Below, in pieces: positions 1-8,492 of a stretch of DNA of 64,000 bases. Position 1 is the stretch's first letter. Each line of letters starts with the position of its first letter. The notes beneath the pieces are model-generated. The model saw only the letters and a program-made list of their open reading frames with translations, had not been told where the DNA came from and did not search any database. The translations under genes were made by a program, and so were the position numbers. The DNA is taken from positions 27,773 through 91,772 of the forward strand of contig FZLS01000005.1 in NCBI GenBank assembly GCA_900197625.1, written 5' to 3'. The stretch comes from Rhodobacteraceae bacterium Water-Bin34 (GTDB taxonomy: Bacteria; Pseudomonadota; Alphaproteobacteria; Rhodobacterales; Rhodobacteraceae).

Positions 1-699
1 CCTGAAAAAGATAAAAATTATGTAATAACTGCAGACGTTGCAAGAGGTAAAGGTTTAGATTATTCAACTTTTACTGTTTTTGATATTACTGATATGCCAT
101 ATAGACAGGTCGCTGTTTATAGAGATAATTATATCGGTCCAATAGATTTTGCATCTGTATTGAATAGATGTGGTAAACTATATAATGAAGCAGGTGTATT
201 AGTAGAAATTAACGATATCGGCGGGCAAGTTGTCGATGTTTTACACATAGACTATGGTTATGAGAATTTACTTTATACGCAAAACTCTGGGCGGAGTGGT
301 AAAGTACTTAGTGGCGGATTCGGAAAAAACGTAGAAAATGGTATAAGAACAACAAAACTTGTAAAGGGAACTGGTTGTTCTATGTTAAAAATGCTCGTTG
401 AACAAAACCAATTGTTTATACGAGACCATGAAACAATACAAGAATTGAGCAGGTTTTCTAGAAAAGCTAACTCATTCGAAGCAGAATCCGGTTTTCATGA
501 TGATTTAGTAATGAATTTAGTATTGTTTGCTTGGATGACCGAGCAGGCCTACTTTAAAGATATGACTGACATAAATACATTAAAGAAGCTCAGAGAAAAA
601 ACAGAAGAGCAAATTGAAGAAGAAATGCTACCGTTTGGTTTTATCGATGATGGAGACAATGATGATGGATTCTATCACGATGATGGCCTTCGACTATGA
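1..699 (+). CDS. 17: Terminase large subunit gp17, C-terminal nuclease part (5' truncated by window)
   Basis: Packages DNA into the prohead. The frame is open from base 1, so the gene begins outside the window and only the RNase H-fold headful nuclease domain is present (232 residues). The expected three acidic positions of the T4 gp17 nuclease are visible: Asp in ADVARGKG (about residue 12 of the fragment), Glu in LVEIND (about 69) and the Asp pair in FHDDLVMN (about 166). The ATPase domain is not in the window. It is followed by two TATAAATA motifs and gp18, the same order as in T4. The tail is acidic (DDGDNDDG). The family call is secure. Confidence 0.93.
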   Translation, partial: PEKDKNYVITADVARGKGLDYSTFTVFDITDMPYRQVAVYRDNYIGPIDFASVLNRCGKLYNEAGVLVEINDIGGQVVDVLHIDYGYENLLYTQNSGRSGKVLSGGFGKNVENGIRTTKLVKGTGCSMLKMLVEQNQLFIRDHETIQELSRFSRKANSFEAESGFHDDLVMNLVLFAWMTEQAYFKDMTDINTLKKLREKTEEQIEEEMLPFGFIDDGDNDDGFYHDDGLRL

Positions 700-707
700 A
701 AAGCTCA

Positions 708-738
708 TATAAATAGCAAATCGAGTAATTTATAAATA
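708..738 (+). promoter_or_regulatory. Tandem T4-type late promoters ahead of gp18
   Basis: Two exact TATAAATA motifs at 708-715 and 731-738, upstream of the sheath gene at 796. T4 late transcription uses this -10-like element with gp55/gp33/gp45 and no -35. Confidence 0.8.
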
Positions 739-795
739 GAAACAGTTATAACAATTAAATTAAAACGCGTTTCTAATTAAATAAAGGAGAAAAAC

Positions 796-2754
796 ATGGC
801 TTTTTCCGTAAGTCCTTCCGTCATTGTTCGTGAAGTGGATGCGAGTCAGGCAGTACCAGGCGTTGCAACAGCTCCAGCGGCAATAGCTGGCATATTCAAG
901 TGGGGTCCAACTAACGATCCTATTTTAATTACTTCCGAAAATCAATTAGTAGATCGCTTTGGTACACCAACCGACGACAACTACGAGACATTTTTCACAG
1001 CAACAGACTACCTCTCATATTCAAATGCCCTTTACGTGGCACGAGCAGATGATGGATCATTAACCGCCTCAGGTACTACCGAAGTACTTGATGCAAATAA
1101 CAACGTAATTGCAGAAGACAGTACATATGCAGCTTTTGACGCTAAATACGCTGGTGCTTTAGGTAACTCAATTGAGGTATCTTGGGCCACGGCAGGTTCC
1201 TTCACGGATACCGTAGCAGCTGTAGGTGATATTGAAAATAATGGAATTTCTAACAACTCAGTAACACAGACAATTGATTTTAATGCTTCAGCGTTAACCT
1301 TTGAAACTGCAAATACAGTAGCAGCCCCATCAGTATATGTTGGCGATGTTCTTGTAATTGGTAATTCAAGCGTTGGGTTCCAAGAGCTGACTGTTGCAAC
1401 AGTAGCTTCAACTGATATCGATGAAGAGTTTGGTTCAGGTAATACCGCAGTAACAGCTACTGTTGGTACAACAACTGAACTTACATTCAACACAAGATAT
1501 ACACTGGCTGAAACATCTTTAAACAAATTATCAATCGTTAAAAAGTGGCAATACAATTCAACTTTTGGTAAAGCTCCTGCAACTGGTAACATCCACGTGG
1601 CTGTTATCGATAAAGACGGCTTGATTTCTGGAACTCCAAACGAAGTATTAGAAGTATTTGATAATCTTTCTACTACCGCAGGTTCTGTAGATCCACAAGG
1701 TGCTTCAAACTTCTATGAAACAGTAATCGAAAACAGTTCATCTTGGATTAAAGTTGCTAATACAGCGGTAGTTACTGCAGCAATGACCAACGAAGATAGT
1801 GTTGGTACAGAAAAGCTTAACCAATACGAACGTATGGCAGGCGGTACTGATGCTTCCACTGAATCATCGGCAACGTTGAGTTCATTAGCATTTGCTTGGG
1901 ATACATTCAAAAATACAAACGAAATCGATATTTCCTTTATCCTTCAAGGTAAAGGTGATGATCTAGGTGTAAGAGCTAACTATATTATCTCTAACGTTGC
2001 AGATTATCGCAGAGATTGCGTTGCTTTCATATCCCCATCTAAAGAAGCAGTAGTTGACGAATTAAAAACTAATTCTAAAATGGAAAATGCTATTGCATAT
2101 CGTAACAAGATTCAAAATTCTTCTTACGCGTTCATTGATAGTGGTTATAAATACCGTTATGATAAGTACAACGACAAGTATCGTTGGACTCCATTGAACG
2201 GTGACATGGCAGGTCTTTCAGCAAGAGTAGATCCTTGGGAATCACCAGCCGGTTACAGAAAGGGTATCATTAAGAATATCGTTAAATTAGCGTTTAACCC
2301 AAGTAAACCACAAAGAGATGTTTTATATAGCTCGGATGTTAATCCAGTTATGTCTCAAGCAGGTCGTGGAATTGTATTATTTGGTGATAAAACTGGTCTT
2401 GGTATTAATAGTGCTTTTGACAGATTGAATGTTCGTAGATTGTTCATCGCTGTTGAGAAAAGTATCGCGACTGCAGCTGAAAGCTTCTTGTTCGAGTTTA
2501 ATGATGATTTTACACAAACTCAATTCAAGAACATCGTTGATCCATTCCTTCGGGATATCCAAGGACGTCGTGGAATTATTGACTATCGTGTTGTTTCTGA
2601 CGCATCAGTTAATACCCCCGAAGTTGTAGATGCAAACAAATTCCGTGCAAGCATATTCATTAAACCAGCTCGTTCTATTAACGTTATCGAATTAACATTC
2701 GTGGCAACTAGAACTGGTGTAGAGTTTGACGAAATTGTTGGTCAGATCGCGTAA
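796..2754 (+). CDS. 18: Tail sheath protein gp18
   Basis: Contractile sheath subunit, 652 residues against 659 in T4. The N-terminus (SPSVIVREVDASQ) and the C-terminal region (VLYSSDVNPVM, GRGIVLFGDKT, SAFDRLNVRRLF, then QGRRGIIDYRV) are the conserved sheath motifs that form the inner contractile core. The middle part (about residues 80-350) is Ala/Thr/Ser-rich and looks like the variable surface domains. The ATG follows AAGGAG with good spacing. Two late-promoter motifs lie 58-88 nt upstream. The stop codon is itself part of TAATAAATA ahead of gp19. Confidence 0.95.
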   Translation: MAFSVSPSVIVREVDASQAVPGVATAPAAIAGIFKWGPTNDPILITSENQLVDRFGTPTDDNYETFFTATDYLSYSNALYVARADDGSLTASGTTEVLDANNNVIAEDSTYAAFDAKYAGALGNSIEVSWATAGSFTDTVAAVGDIENNGISNNSVTQTIDFNASALTFETANTVAAPSVYVGDVLVIGNSSVGFQELTVATVASTDIDEEFGSGNTAVTATVGTTTELTFNTRYTLAETSLNKLSIVKKWQYNSTFGKAPATGNIHVAVIDKDGLISGTPNEVLEVFDNLSTTAGSVDPQGASNFYETVIENSSSWIKVANTAVVTAAMTNEDSVGTEKLNQYERMAGGTDASTESSATLSSLAFAWDTFKNTNEIDISFILQGKGDDLGVRANYIISNVADYRRDCVAFISPSKEAVVDELKTNSKMENAIAYRNKIQNSSYAFIDSGYKYRYDKYNDKYRWTPLNGDMAGLSARVDPWESPAGYRKGIIKNIVKLAFNPSKPQRDVLYSSDVNPVMSQAGRGIVLFGDKTGLGINSAFDRLNVRRLFIAVEKSIATAAESFLFEFNDDFTQTQFKNIVDPFLRDIQGRRGIIDYRVVSDASVNTPEVVDANKFRASIFIKPARSINVIELTFVATRTGVEFDEIVGQIA

Positions 2755-2760
2755 TAAATA
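2752..2760 (+). promoter_or_regulatory. Late-promoter-like TAATAAATA overlapping gp18 stop
   Basis: The stop codon TAA of gp18 forms the first three bases of TAATAAATA, 22 nt before gp19. One mismatch from TATAAATA, so weaker evidence than the perfect sites. Confidence 0.45.
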
Positions 2761-2781
2761 TACTTAAAAGGAGAAGAACAC

Positions 2782-3315
2782 ATGGCATTTAACATTAATC
2801 AGTTCAAATCAGAACTAGTTGGTGGCGGTGCACGTCCTACGCTCTTCCAATGTCAGATCACCAACCCGGTTAATCAGACTGCCGACATTAAAGTACCATT
2901 TATGGTACGGGCAGCTGGAATCCCTGAGTCTTCAGTAGGGCAGTATTCTGTTCCCTACTTTGGACGACAGGTTAAATATGCCGGTGATAGGATATTCGCG
3001 GACTGGACAGTTACCGTAATCAATGACGAAGACTTTGCTATCAGAAACGCAATGGAAGAGTGGATGAACTTCATCAACTCTCATGATTCAAATTCAAGAG
3101 GCTTGCCTCAACAGTACAAATCTAACGGTCAAATTACTCAGTTTAGTAAAGATGGTTCAGTATTACGTACTTACATTTTTGAAGGCATGTTCCCAATTGC
3201 TATTGATGGCATTCAAATGGATTGGTCCGCTACTGATTCTATTGAAGAATTTAGTATTACATTCCAGTACGATTTATGGAGAGTTGAAGGTAATACTGGC
3301 GTACCAACTACATAA
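2782..3315 (+). CDS. 19: Tail tube protein gp19
   Basis: Subunit of the inner tail tube, 177 residues (163 in T4). It starts MAFNINQFKSELVGGGARP and carries the typical pattern of a RPTLFQCQI strand, PYFGRQVKYAGDR in the first half, and MDWSATDSIEEFSITFQYD near the end. It sits 27 nt after gp18 with an AAGGAG ribosome site, and most likely is co-transcribed with the sheath gene or read from the TAATAAATA motif at its border. Confidence 0.94.
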   Translation: MAFNINQFKSELVGGGARPTLFQCQITNPVNQTADIKVPFMVRAAGIPESSVGQYSVPYFGRQVKYAGDRIFADWTVTVINDEDFAIRNAMEEWMNFINSHDSNSRGLPQQYKSNGQITQFSKDGSVLRTYIFEGMFPIAIDGIQMDWSATDSIEEFSITFQYDLWRVEGNTGVPTT

Positions 3316-3342
3316 TTTATTATATAATGTGAGGATTGAAAA

Positions 3343-4902
3343 TTGAAATTATTTGGGTTTGAAATAAACAGAGAAAGCGAAGAGATCGTAGCTCCGGTCT
3401 CTTTCGCTGAACCATTGAACGATGACGGTGCTATTACCGTTGGAAACGCAGTGGGTGGATTCTATAGTACTATTCTAGATTTAGAAGGTACTGCTAAGAC
3501 TGAGTCCGAGCTAGTGACAAAATATCGTGGTCTCGCCATGAATCCCGAAATTACTCAAGCGGTGGATGAAATCGTTAATGAAGCAATTTCGGTCGATTTA
3601 GCAGACAAAGTTGTAGATATTGTTATGGACGACTCAGATCTTCCAGATAAGGTCAAGGATAGAGTTTCAGAAACTTTCCAAGAAGTACTTACTCTATTGG
3701 ATTTTTCTAATACTGGCTACGATACTTTTTCAAAGTTTTATATTGATGGTAGAGTTAATTATCACTGTATCATTAATGAAGAAGATCTTAAAACCGGTAT
3801 TCAAGAGCTACGTTATGTTGATCCACGTAAATTAAAACTTATTCGTGAAATGGATAAGAAAAATATGGATAAGCATTCTGGAGTTCCAGTTAAAAAGATT
3901 AAATCTGAGTACTACATGTATTCAGAAAATGGTTTTGGTAGCGAAAAAGGATCAGGAACTTCTGGTTCTCAGGGATATAAAATTGCAAAAGACTCTATTG
4001 CCCGTATTACATCGGGTCAAATGAGTGAAAATAATGCTCTTGTTTTATCACATTTGCATGCAGCAATTAAGCCAATTAACCAGTTAAGGATGCTCGAAGA
4101 TGCGACAATCATCTATACTTTAACAAGAGCACCTGAAAGAAGAATTTTTTATATTGATGTCGGTAACTTACCTAAGTCTAAAGCCGAGCAATATTTAAGA
4201 GATATGATGGTTCGTCACAAGAACAAGCTACAGTATAATTCATCTACTGGTGAAATTACAGATGCTCGTAAGATGATGACTATGACAGAAGATTTTTGGT
4301 TCCCTCGCCGTGGTGGTGAGAGAACTACTGAAGTGGATACATTAGCAGGTGGTAATGCTCAAGGTTTAACTAATGATGAAAACCTACAGTACTTCCAGCG
4401 TAAACTATATAAATCGCTTAAGGTTCCACTATCACGTTTAGAACCAGAAACAATGTACTCTTTTGGTCGTGTTTCTGAAATTACTCGAGATGAACTTAAG
4501 TTTAGCAAATTTATTCAACGTTTAAGAAATCGCTTTTCATCTTTGTTTACTCAAATTTTAGAAAAGCAGCTTATTCTTAAAGGTATTATGACACCAGAAG
4601 AATTTGCAGAATTAAAACCAGCTTTAAGATACGACTTTATTAAAGACAATTATTTTACTGAATTGAAAGAAGCTGAAATTGCACGTGAAAGATTAACAAC
4701 TCTAAGAGAAGTTGACGAGCATATCGGCACATATTATTCAAGAGAATGGGTTCGTAAAAATGTTCTTCGTATGACTGATGATGATATTAAAGATATGGAG
4801 AAACAAATCGCCGCAGAAGCTGGAACTGAAGATGCTCCAGATGGTGGCGAAGATGATGAAGATACGAATCGCGAAGAGGATTCAAAAGTCGTTAATGGAT
4901 AA
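3343..4902 (+). CDS. 20: Portal protein gp20 (TTG start)
   Basis: Dodecameric head portal and packaging channel, 519 residues (524 in T4). Conserved portal blocks include LVTKYRGLAMNPEI, VDEIVNEAI, ELRYVDPRKLKLIRE, APERRIFYIDVGNLPKSKAEQY, a DFWFPRRGGERTTEVDTLAGG block near residue 325 and VPLSRLEPETMYSFGR. There is no ATG near the conserved N-terminus. A TTG at 3343 lies 7 nt after a GAGGA ribosome site and gives the expected MKLFGFEI start, so TTG is the chosen start. The C-terminal tail is acidic and disordered, as in other marine T4-like portals. Confidence 0.95.
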   Translation: MKLFGFEINRESEEIVAPVSFAEPLNDDGAITVGNAVGGFYSTILDLEGTAKTESELVTKYRGLAMNPEITQAVDEIVNEAISVDLADKVVDIVMDDSDLPDKVKDRVSETFQEVLTLLDFSNTGYDTFSKFYIDGRVNYHCIINEEDLKTGIQELRYVDPRKLKLIREMDKKNMDKHSGVPVKKIKSEYYMYSENGFGSEKGSGTSGSQGYKIAKDSIARITSGQMSENNALVLSHLHAAIKPINQLRMLEDATIIYTLTRAPERRIFYIDVGNLPKSKAEQYLRDMMVRHKNKLQYNSSTGEITDARKMMTMTEDFWFPRRGGERTTEVDTLAGGNAQGLTNDENLQYFQRKLYKSLKVPLSRLEPETMYSFGRVSEITRDELKFSKFIQRLRNRFSSLFTQILEKQLILKGIMTPEEFAELKPALRYDFIKDNYFTELKEAEIARERLTTLREVDEHIGTYYSREWVRKNVLRMTDDDIKDMEKQIAAEAGTEDAPDGGEDDEDTNREEDSKVVNG

Positions 4903-4905
4903 ATA
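4898..4905 (+). promoter_or_regulatory. Late-promoter-like GATAAATA overlapping gp20 stop
   Basis: GATAAATA contains the gp20 stop codon TAA and lies 33 nt before the core-protein start. One mismatch from the consensus. Confidence 0.5.
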
Positions 4906-4938
4906 TAATCAAATCAAAGTAAATCTAGGAGATTTCAA

Positions 4939-6405
4939 ATGAAGTCCTTTAAACAAATAATTTCGGAAGTAGCACAGCCAAAAGAAAAAGGTGCTCACGA
5001 AGAGCAAGCCTTTAAGGATCAACATACTTACGAAGTAAAGCCACACCCAGTTGCGTTGGATACTCAATTCACTGGTGATATTCAAAAGCCTCAGGCCATG
5101 CGTAAAGCTGACCAGAAAGGCGATGCTAATTACGACAAAGCATATTCAAAAGGTATCTTTGAAGAAGAAGCTAATCTTCAAGAAGATCCTTCTCAAGAAA
5201 TTCCAATGATGGAAAAGCAATTAGACTTTATCAGTCAAGCTGTTTCAGAAATTAAAGATTCTCTTGGTAACGGTGATCCAAAAGAATGGTATCAAAACAA
5301 ATTAACTGCAGCTTATGAAGCGGTTAAAACTTTGCATGCTAACCTTCAAACCGAAGCATTATCAGGTGGTCAAAAAGAACTTGATACTGATTCAGATGGC
5401 GACATCGATGCTAAGGATCTTGCAGCACTCAGAGCTCGTAAAAAAAAGAAAACAAATGAAGAATTAGATGAAGATATGAATAAGGTTCACACCGTTGATA
5501 TCGATCACGACGGCAGTAAAGATGCTAATGCAAAGAAGCACAATATTACTTTAAAGAAAACCGGCGATTATTCTCATAATGCTACTGGTAAGAAAAAAGA
5601 TCTTCACAAGTATTTAGCTAAGCACTATGATTCACACGATGATGCTAAAGAGCTACATCCAGAATTGCATGAAGCAGACAAGCTAAGTGTTAAAAAAGCA
5701 ATTGGTATTGCAACTGATAAGAGATACAAAGGTGGTAACATGTCTGGCGCTGTAAAGGCAATGGATAAAATGAAGCCCGGTATTTCAGATCACCCACAAG
5801 TTAGAGCTGTTCTTAAAAGAGTAAATGAATCGCTTTTTGAACTTGACGAAGATATGAATAAGGTTCACACCGTTGATATCGATCATACAGGCGATCATGA
5901 TGCAAATGCTAAAAAGCATAACATTACTTTAAAGAAATCTAAAGGTACTGCCGATTCACACAGTGCTACTGGTAAGAAAAAAGATCTTCAAAAGTATTTA
6001 GCAAAACATTACGATTCACACGATGATGCAAAAGATATTCATCCTGAAGTACATGAAACAACTATGTCTGCTACTAAAAAGCCAGTAACAATGACTGGTC
6101 CAGATGGTAAGACTCGTACAGTTATGAAAACTACTAAAGTAAAAAATACTGACGATTCAGGTCAAGATAAAATCATTACTAACGAATCTATTCTTGCACA
6201 ATTAGAAGAAAACATTAAGTTTAAAGTAGGTATGTTAAGACTTAAAAATGGTAAATCTGTAACTATCAAGAAGCAAGATTCTGATTTGCTTAACCAAATG
6301 TTTAAAGATCTTTCACCTACAAACCGTAGAAAACTTGGTGCAGTAGCTATGAAAGACGAAGCTGGATTTAAAGAAATCCTTGGATTTGCAAGAGAAGCGT
6401 TGTAA
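4939..6405 (+). CDS. Head-core / internal protein with capsid-targeting-like N-terminus and internal repeats
   Basis: 488-residue, Lys- and Asp-rich protein placed where T4 carries its small prohead-core genes, between gp20 and gp21. The first residues MKSFKQIISE resemble the T4 internal-protein capsid-targeting sequence (IPIII begins MKTYQEFIAE), which gp21 removes after Glu. Near residue 150 there is an EF-hand/dockerin-like DTDSDGDIDAKDL. Two copies of a ~72-residue module (about residues 175-246 and 304-374) share LDEDMNKVHTVDIDH, DANAKKHNITLKK and KYLAKHYDSHDDAK. Several (L/I)xE sites could be further gp21 cuts. A virion core role is inferred from position and the N-terminal tag. No enzyme motif is seen. 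Confidence 0.7.
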   Translation: MKSFKQIISEVAQPKEKGAHEEQAFKDQHTYEVKPHPVALDTQFTGDIQKPQAMRKADQKGDANYDKAYSKGIFEEEANLQEDPSQEIPMMEKQLDFISQAVSEIKDSLGNGDPKEWYQNKLTAAYEAVKTLHANLQTEALSGGQKELDTDSDGDIDAKDLAALRARKKKKTNEELDEDMNKVHTVDIDHDGSKDANAKKHNITLKKTGDYSHNATGKKKDLHKYLAKHYDSHDDAKELHPELHEADKLSVKKAIGIATDKRYKGGNMSGAVKAMDKMKPGISDHPQVRAVLKRVNESLFELDEDMNKVHTVDIDHTGDHDANAKKHNITLKKSKGTADSHSATGKKKDLQKYLAKHYDSHDDAKDIHPEVHETTMSATKKPVTMTGPDGKTRTVMKTTKVKNTDDSGQDKIITNESILAQLEENIKFKVGMLRLKNGKSVTIKKQDSDLLNQMFKDLSPTNRRKLGAVAMKDEAGFKEILGFAREAL

Positions 6406-6407
6406 AA

Positions 6408-6650
6408 ATGGCCTGGGTAGAAGTTCCTGGATCATACCACGCTGTTAGCAATACTCATATTTGGGAGTATGATAACGCCGCCACAGCAGCAAGTACATAT
6501 GTAGATGCTAATGGAACAACGGCAAATGGCATAAGAAGTTTTACACCACCGGGTGGAACCGCACAAGAAATATACGTAAAGGTGCGTAAAACAGGTGAAA
6601 CCGCAGAACGCGGCGAGTTAAGTAAAACATATTATGACGCAAGAGTATAA
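6408..6650 (+). CDS. Small conserved head-region protein, unknown function
   Basis: 80 residues, starting 2 nt after the stop of the core protein. Its pattern (HIWEYDN, FTPPGGTAQEIYVKVRKTG) suggests a small beta-rich domain. There is no ribosome site of note, so translational coupling to the upstream gene is likely. The position between core protein and gp21 protease suggests a head-associated part. No family recognised. Confidence 0.6.
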   Translation: MAWVEVPGSYHAVSNTHIWEYDNAATAASTYVDANGTTANGIRSFTPPGGTAQEIYVKVRKTGETAERGELSKTYYDARV

Positions 6651-6657
6651 AAAGAAT

Positions 6658-6665
6658 TATAAATA
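6658..6665 (+). promoter_or_regulatory. Late promoter ahead of gp21
   Basis: Exact TATAAATA 32 nt upstream of the protease start and just after the stop of the 80-residue gene. Confidence 0.75.
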
Positions 6666-6696
6666 TAACTGAATAGTATAAAGATAGAGGCACAAA

Positions 6697-7389
6697 ATGA
6701 AACTTATTACAGAAGTTGTAGAAGAATGTAATGTTATTACAGATCTCAATGAAGAAACTGGCGAAAAGTCGTACTTCATTGAAGGTATCTTCATGCAAGG
6801 AGATATCAAGAATCGTAACGGGCGCATTTATCCTTCTGCGGTTCTAGAAAAAGAAATGAATCGTTATAATAAAGATTTCATTGGTACTAAAAGAGCACTT
6901 GGTGAGTTGGGACACCCCGATGGACCAGCTATTAACGGAGATAGAGTATCACACCTTATCACCGAAATGTCAAAAGATGGCTCTAATTTTACCGGCAAAG
7001 CAAAGATTTTAGGTACTCCGATGGGTAACATCGTCAAAACATTAATGGACGAAGGTGTTCTTATTGGTGTATCTACAAGAGGACTTGGTTCTGTTAAGCA
7101 AGGCAAAGACGGAATCATGGAAGTACAAAACGATTTCCATTTAGCTACTGTTGATATTGTAACAGATCCATCTGGACCGAATTGTTTCGTAAATGGCATT
7201 ATGGAAAATGCGGAATATTTCTACGATATTGCTTCAGGTAACTGGCTTCCTCAGGACGTTTCGGTTGAAGAAGTAATTGAAGAAATCCAGCAAACAGTAG
7301 AGAAAGAAGTTAGAAGAACAGTTCGTCGAGTAGATGAAAGCACAGCCGCTGCGTTATTCGAGCGATTTGTGTCTGGTCTTAGAAAATAA
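6697..7389 (+). CDS. 21: Prohead core protease gp21
   Basis: Serine protease that matures the prohead by cutting scaffold, capsid and internal proteins after (L/I)xE, 230 residues. The T4 signature FIEGIFMQ is followed by NRNGRIYP, the catalytic His motif LGELGHP (about residue 72) and the catalytic Ser in GVSTRGLGS (about residue 126). The first residues, MKLITEVVEE, resemble the capsid-targeting sequence of T4 Alt (MELITELFDE), a possible self-cleavage site. A TATAAATA motif lies 32 nt upstream, and the ribosome site is GAGG. Confidence 0.93.
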   Translation: MKLITEVVEECNVITDLNEETGEKSYFIEGIFMQGDIKNRNGRIYPSAVLEKEMNRYNKDFIGTKRALGELGHPDGPAINGDRVSHLITEMSKDGSNFTGKAKILGTPMGNIVKTLMDEGVLIGVSTRGLGSVKQGKDGIMEVQNDFHLATVDIVTDPSGPNCFVNGIMENAEYFYDIASGNWLPQDVSVEEVIEEIQQTVEKEVRRTVRRVDESTAAALFERFVSGLRK

Positions 7390-7394
7390 CTTTT

Positions 7395-7403
7395 TAATAA
7401 ATA
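7395..7403 (+). promoter_or_regulatory. Late-promoter-like TAATAAATA ahead of gp22
   Basis: TAATAAATA lies 45 nt upstream of gp22. One mismatch from consensus, supported by context. Confidence 0.5.
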
Positions 7404-7447
7404 GTAAACATATAGAATAACCAATTAAGTTAAAAGGAGTAGAACAT

Positions 7448-8428
7448 ATGTCAAATGAGTTAGACGAAAAGTTCGTTGAGAAATCTGGTGGCGACGTTGT
7501 TCCTGCAGCAGAAGTGCAGGATACCGTATCTCCAGAAGGCGGCGAAATCAAGAAGAAAAAGGCAGATGTCAAAAAATCAGTAGATCCAAAAGCTGACAAA
7601 GTAGACAAAGTCACTCCAGGCCAAGGCGCTGTTGCAGAAGAAGCTGAAGAAGCTGATGCTGAAGCGGTTGTTGAAGAAGTAGTTGAAATTGAGGAATCAA
7701 TCCAAGCTATGTTCGAAGGCGTGGACCTCTCAGAAGAATTCAAATCAAAAGTAACATTAGTCTTTGAAGCAGCTGTTCATGAAGCAGCAACTGCAAAAGC
7801 TGAAGTTGTAATTGCAGAGAAAACTGAAGCTCTAGAAGTAGAGATGAAAGAATCAGTAGATACTGCAGTTGAAAAAATCGTTGAAAATCTTGATTCTTAT
7901 CTCGACTACGTAGTAGAAGAGTGGATGAAAGAGAACGAGCTTGCTATTGAAACCGGCGTTAAGGTAGAAATGGCAGAGTCATTAATGACTGGTCTTAAAG
8001 GATTATTCGAAGAGCACAACATCGAAGTCGATGATGAAACTATCGACGTAGTTGCTGGCTTGGAAGAAGAAGTTCAAGAACTTAAGACTACTGCTAATGA
8101 AAAGATCAGTGAAAACGTTGAACTACATAAGCAGATTGCATCACTTAATGCAGATAGAGTATTTGACGAAATGACCGAAGACTTGACTATCACCCAGCGT
8201 GAGAGACTTAAAGTTCTTTCTGAGAAACTCGACGTACAAGATATTGCGGAATACAAAACCGATCTTTCAACACTTAAGGAATCTTTCTTTGCTAAGAAAG
8301 CTACTGTAGTTGAGGAAGTTGAGGAAGAGCAAGAAATCATTACTGAAGAAACAGCGGTTAAGAGACCAGTCTCTGATCACTCTTCAATTAATGCTCTCGT
8401 TGAGTCTCTAAACGCAAGAAACAAATAA
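7448..8428 (+). CDS. 22: Prohead scaffold (major core) protein gp22
   Basis: Internal scaffold on which the capsid assembles, later degraded by gp21. 326 residues, very rich in Glu, Lys and Val with long helical/coiled-coil segments. The conserved block SIQAMFEGVDLSEEFKSK followed by LVFEAAVHEAA and the later DYVVEEWMKENELA are typical of gp22. Order 21-22-23 matches T4. Preceded by TAATAAATA and AAAGGAG. Confidence 0.92.
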   Translation: MSNELDEKFVEKSGGDVVPAAEVQDTVSPEGGEIKKKKADVKKSVDPKADKVDKVTPGQGAVAEEAEEADAEAVVEEVVEIEESIQAMFEGVDLSEEFKSKVTLVFEAAVHEAATAKAEVVIAEKTEALEVEMKESVDTAVEKIVENLDSYLDYVVEEWMKENELAIETGVKVEMAESLMTGLKGLFEEHNIEVDDETIDVVAGLEEEVQELKTTANEKISENVELHKQIASLNADRVFDEMTEDLTITQRERLKVLSEKLDVQDIAEYKTDLSTLKESFFAKKATVVEEVEEEQEIITEETAVKRPVSDHSSINALVESLNARNK

Positions 8429-8444
8429 CCCAAAACAATAATAT

Positions 8445-8452
8445 TATAAATA
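8445..8452 (+). promoter_or_regulatory. Late promoter ahead of gp23
   Basis: Exact TATAAATA 41 nt upstream of the capsid gene, where T4 also has its strongest late promoter. Confidence 0.8.
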
Positions 8453-8492
8453 GATCCAGATAGAACTTATTTAAACAAGGAGATAGACAATT

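Noticed and set aside
1032..1592. 186-codon open frame on the minus strand inside gp18
   Set aside because: Antisense to a certain tail-sheath gene, with low-complexity Ser/Val/Thr-rich sequence and no family pattern. A shadow of codon bias.
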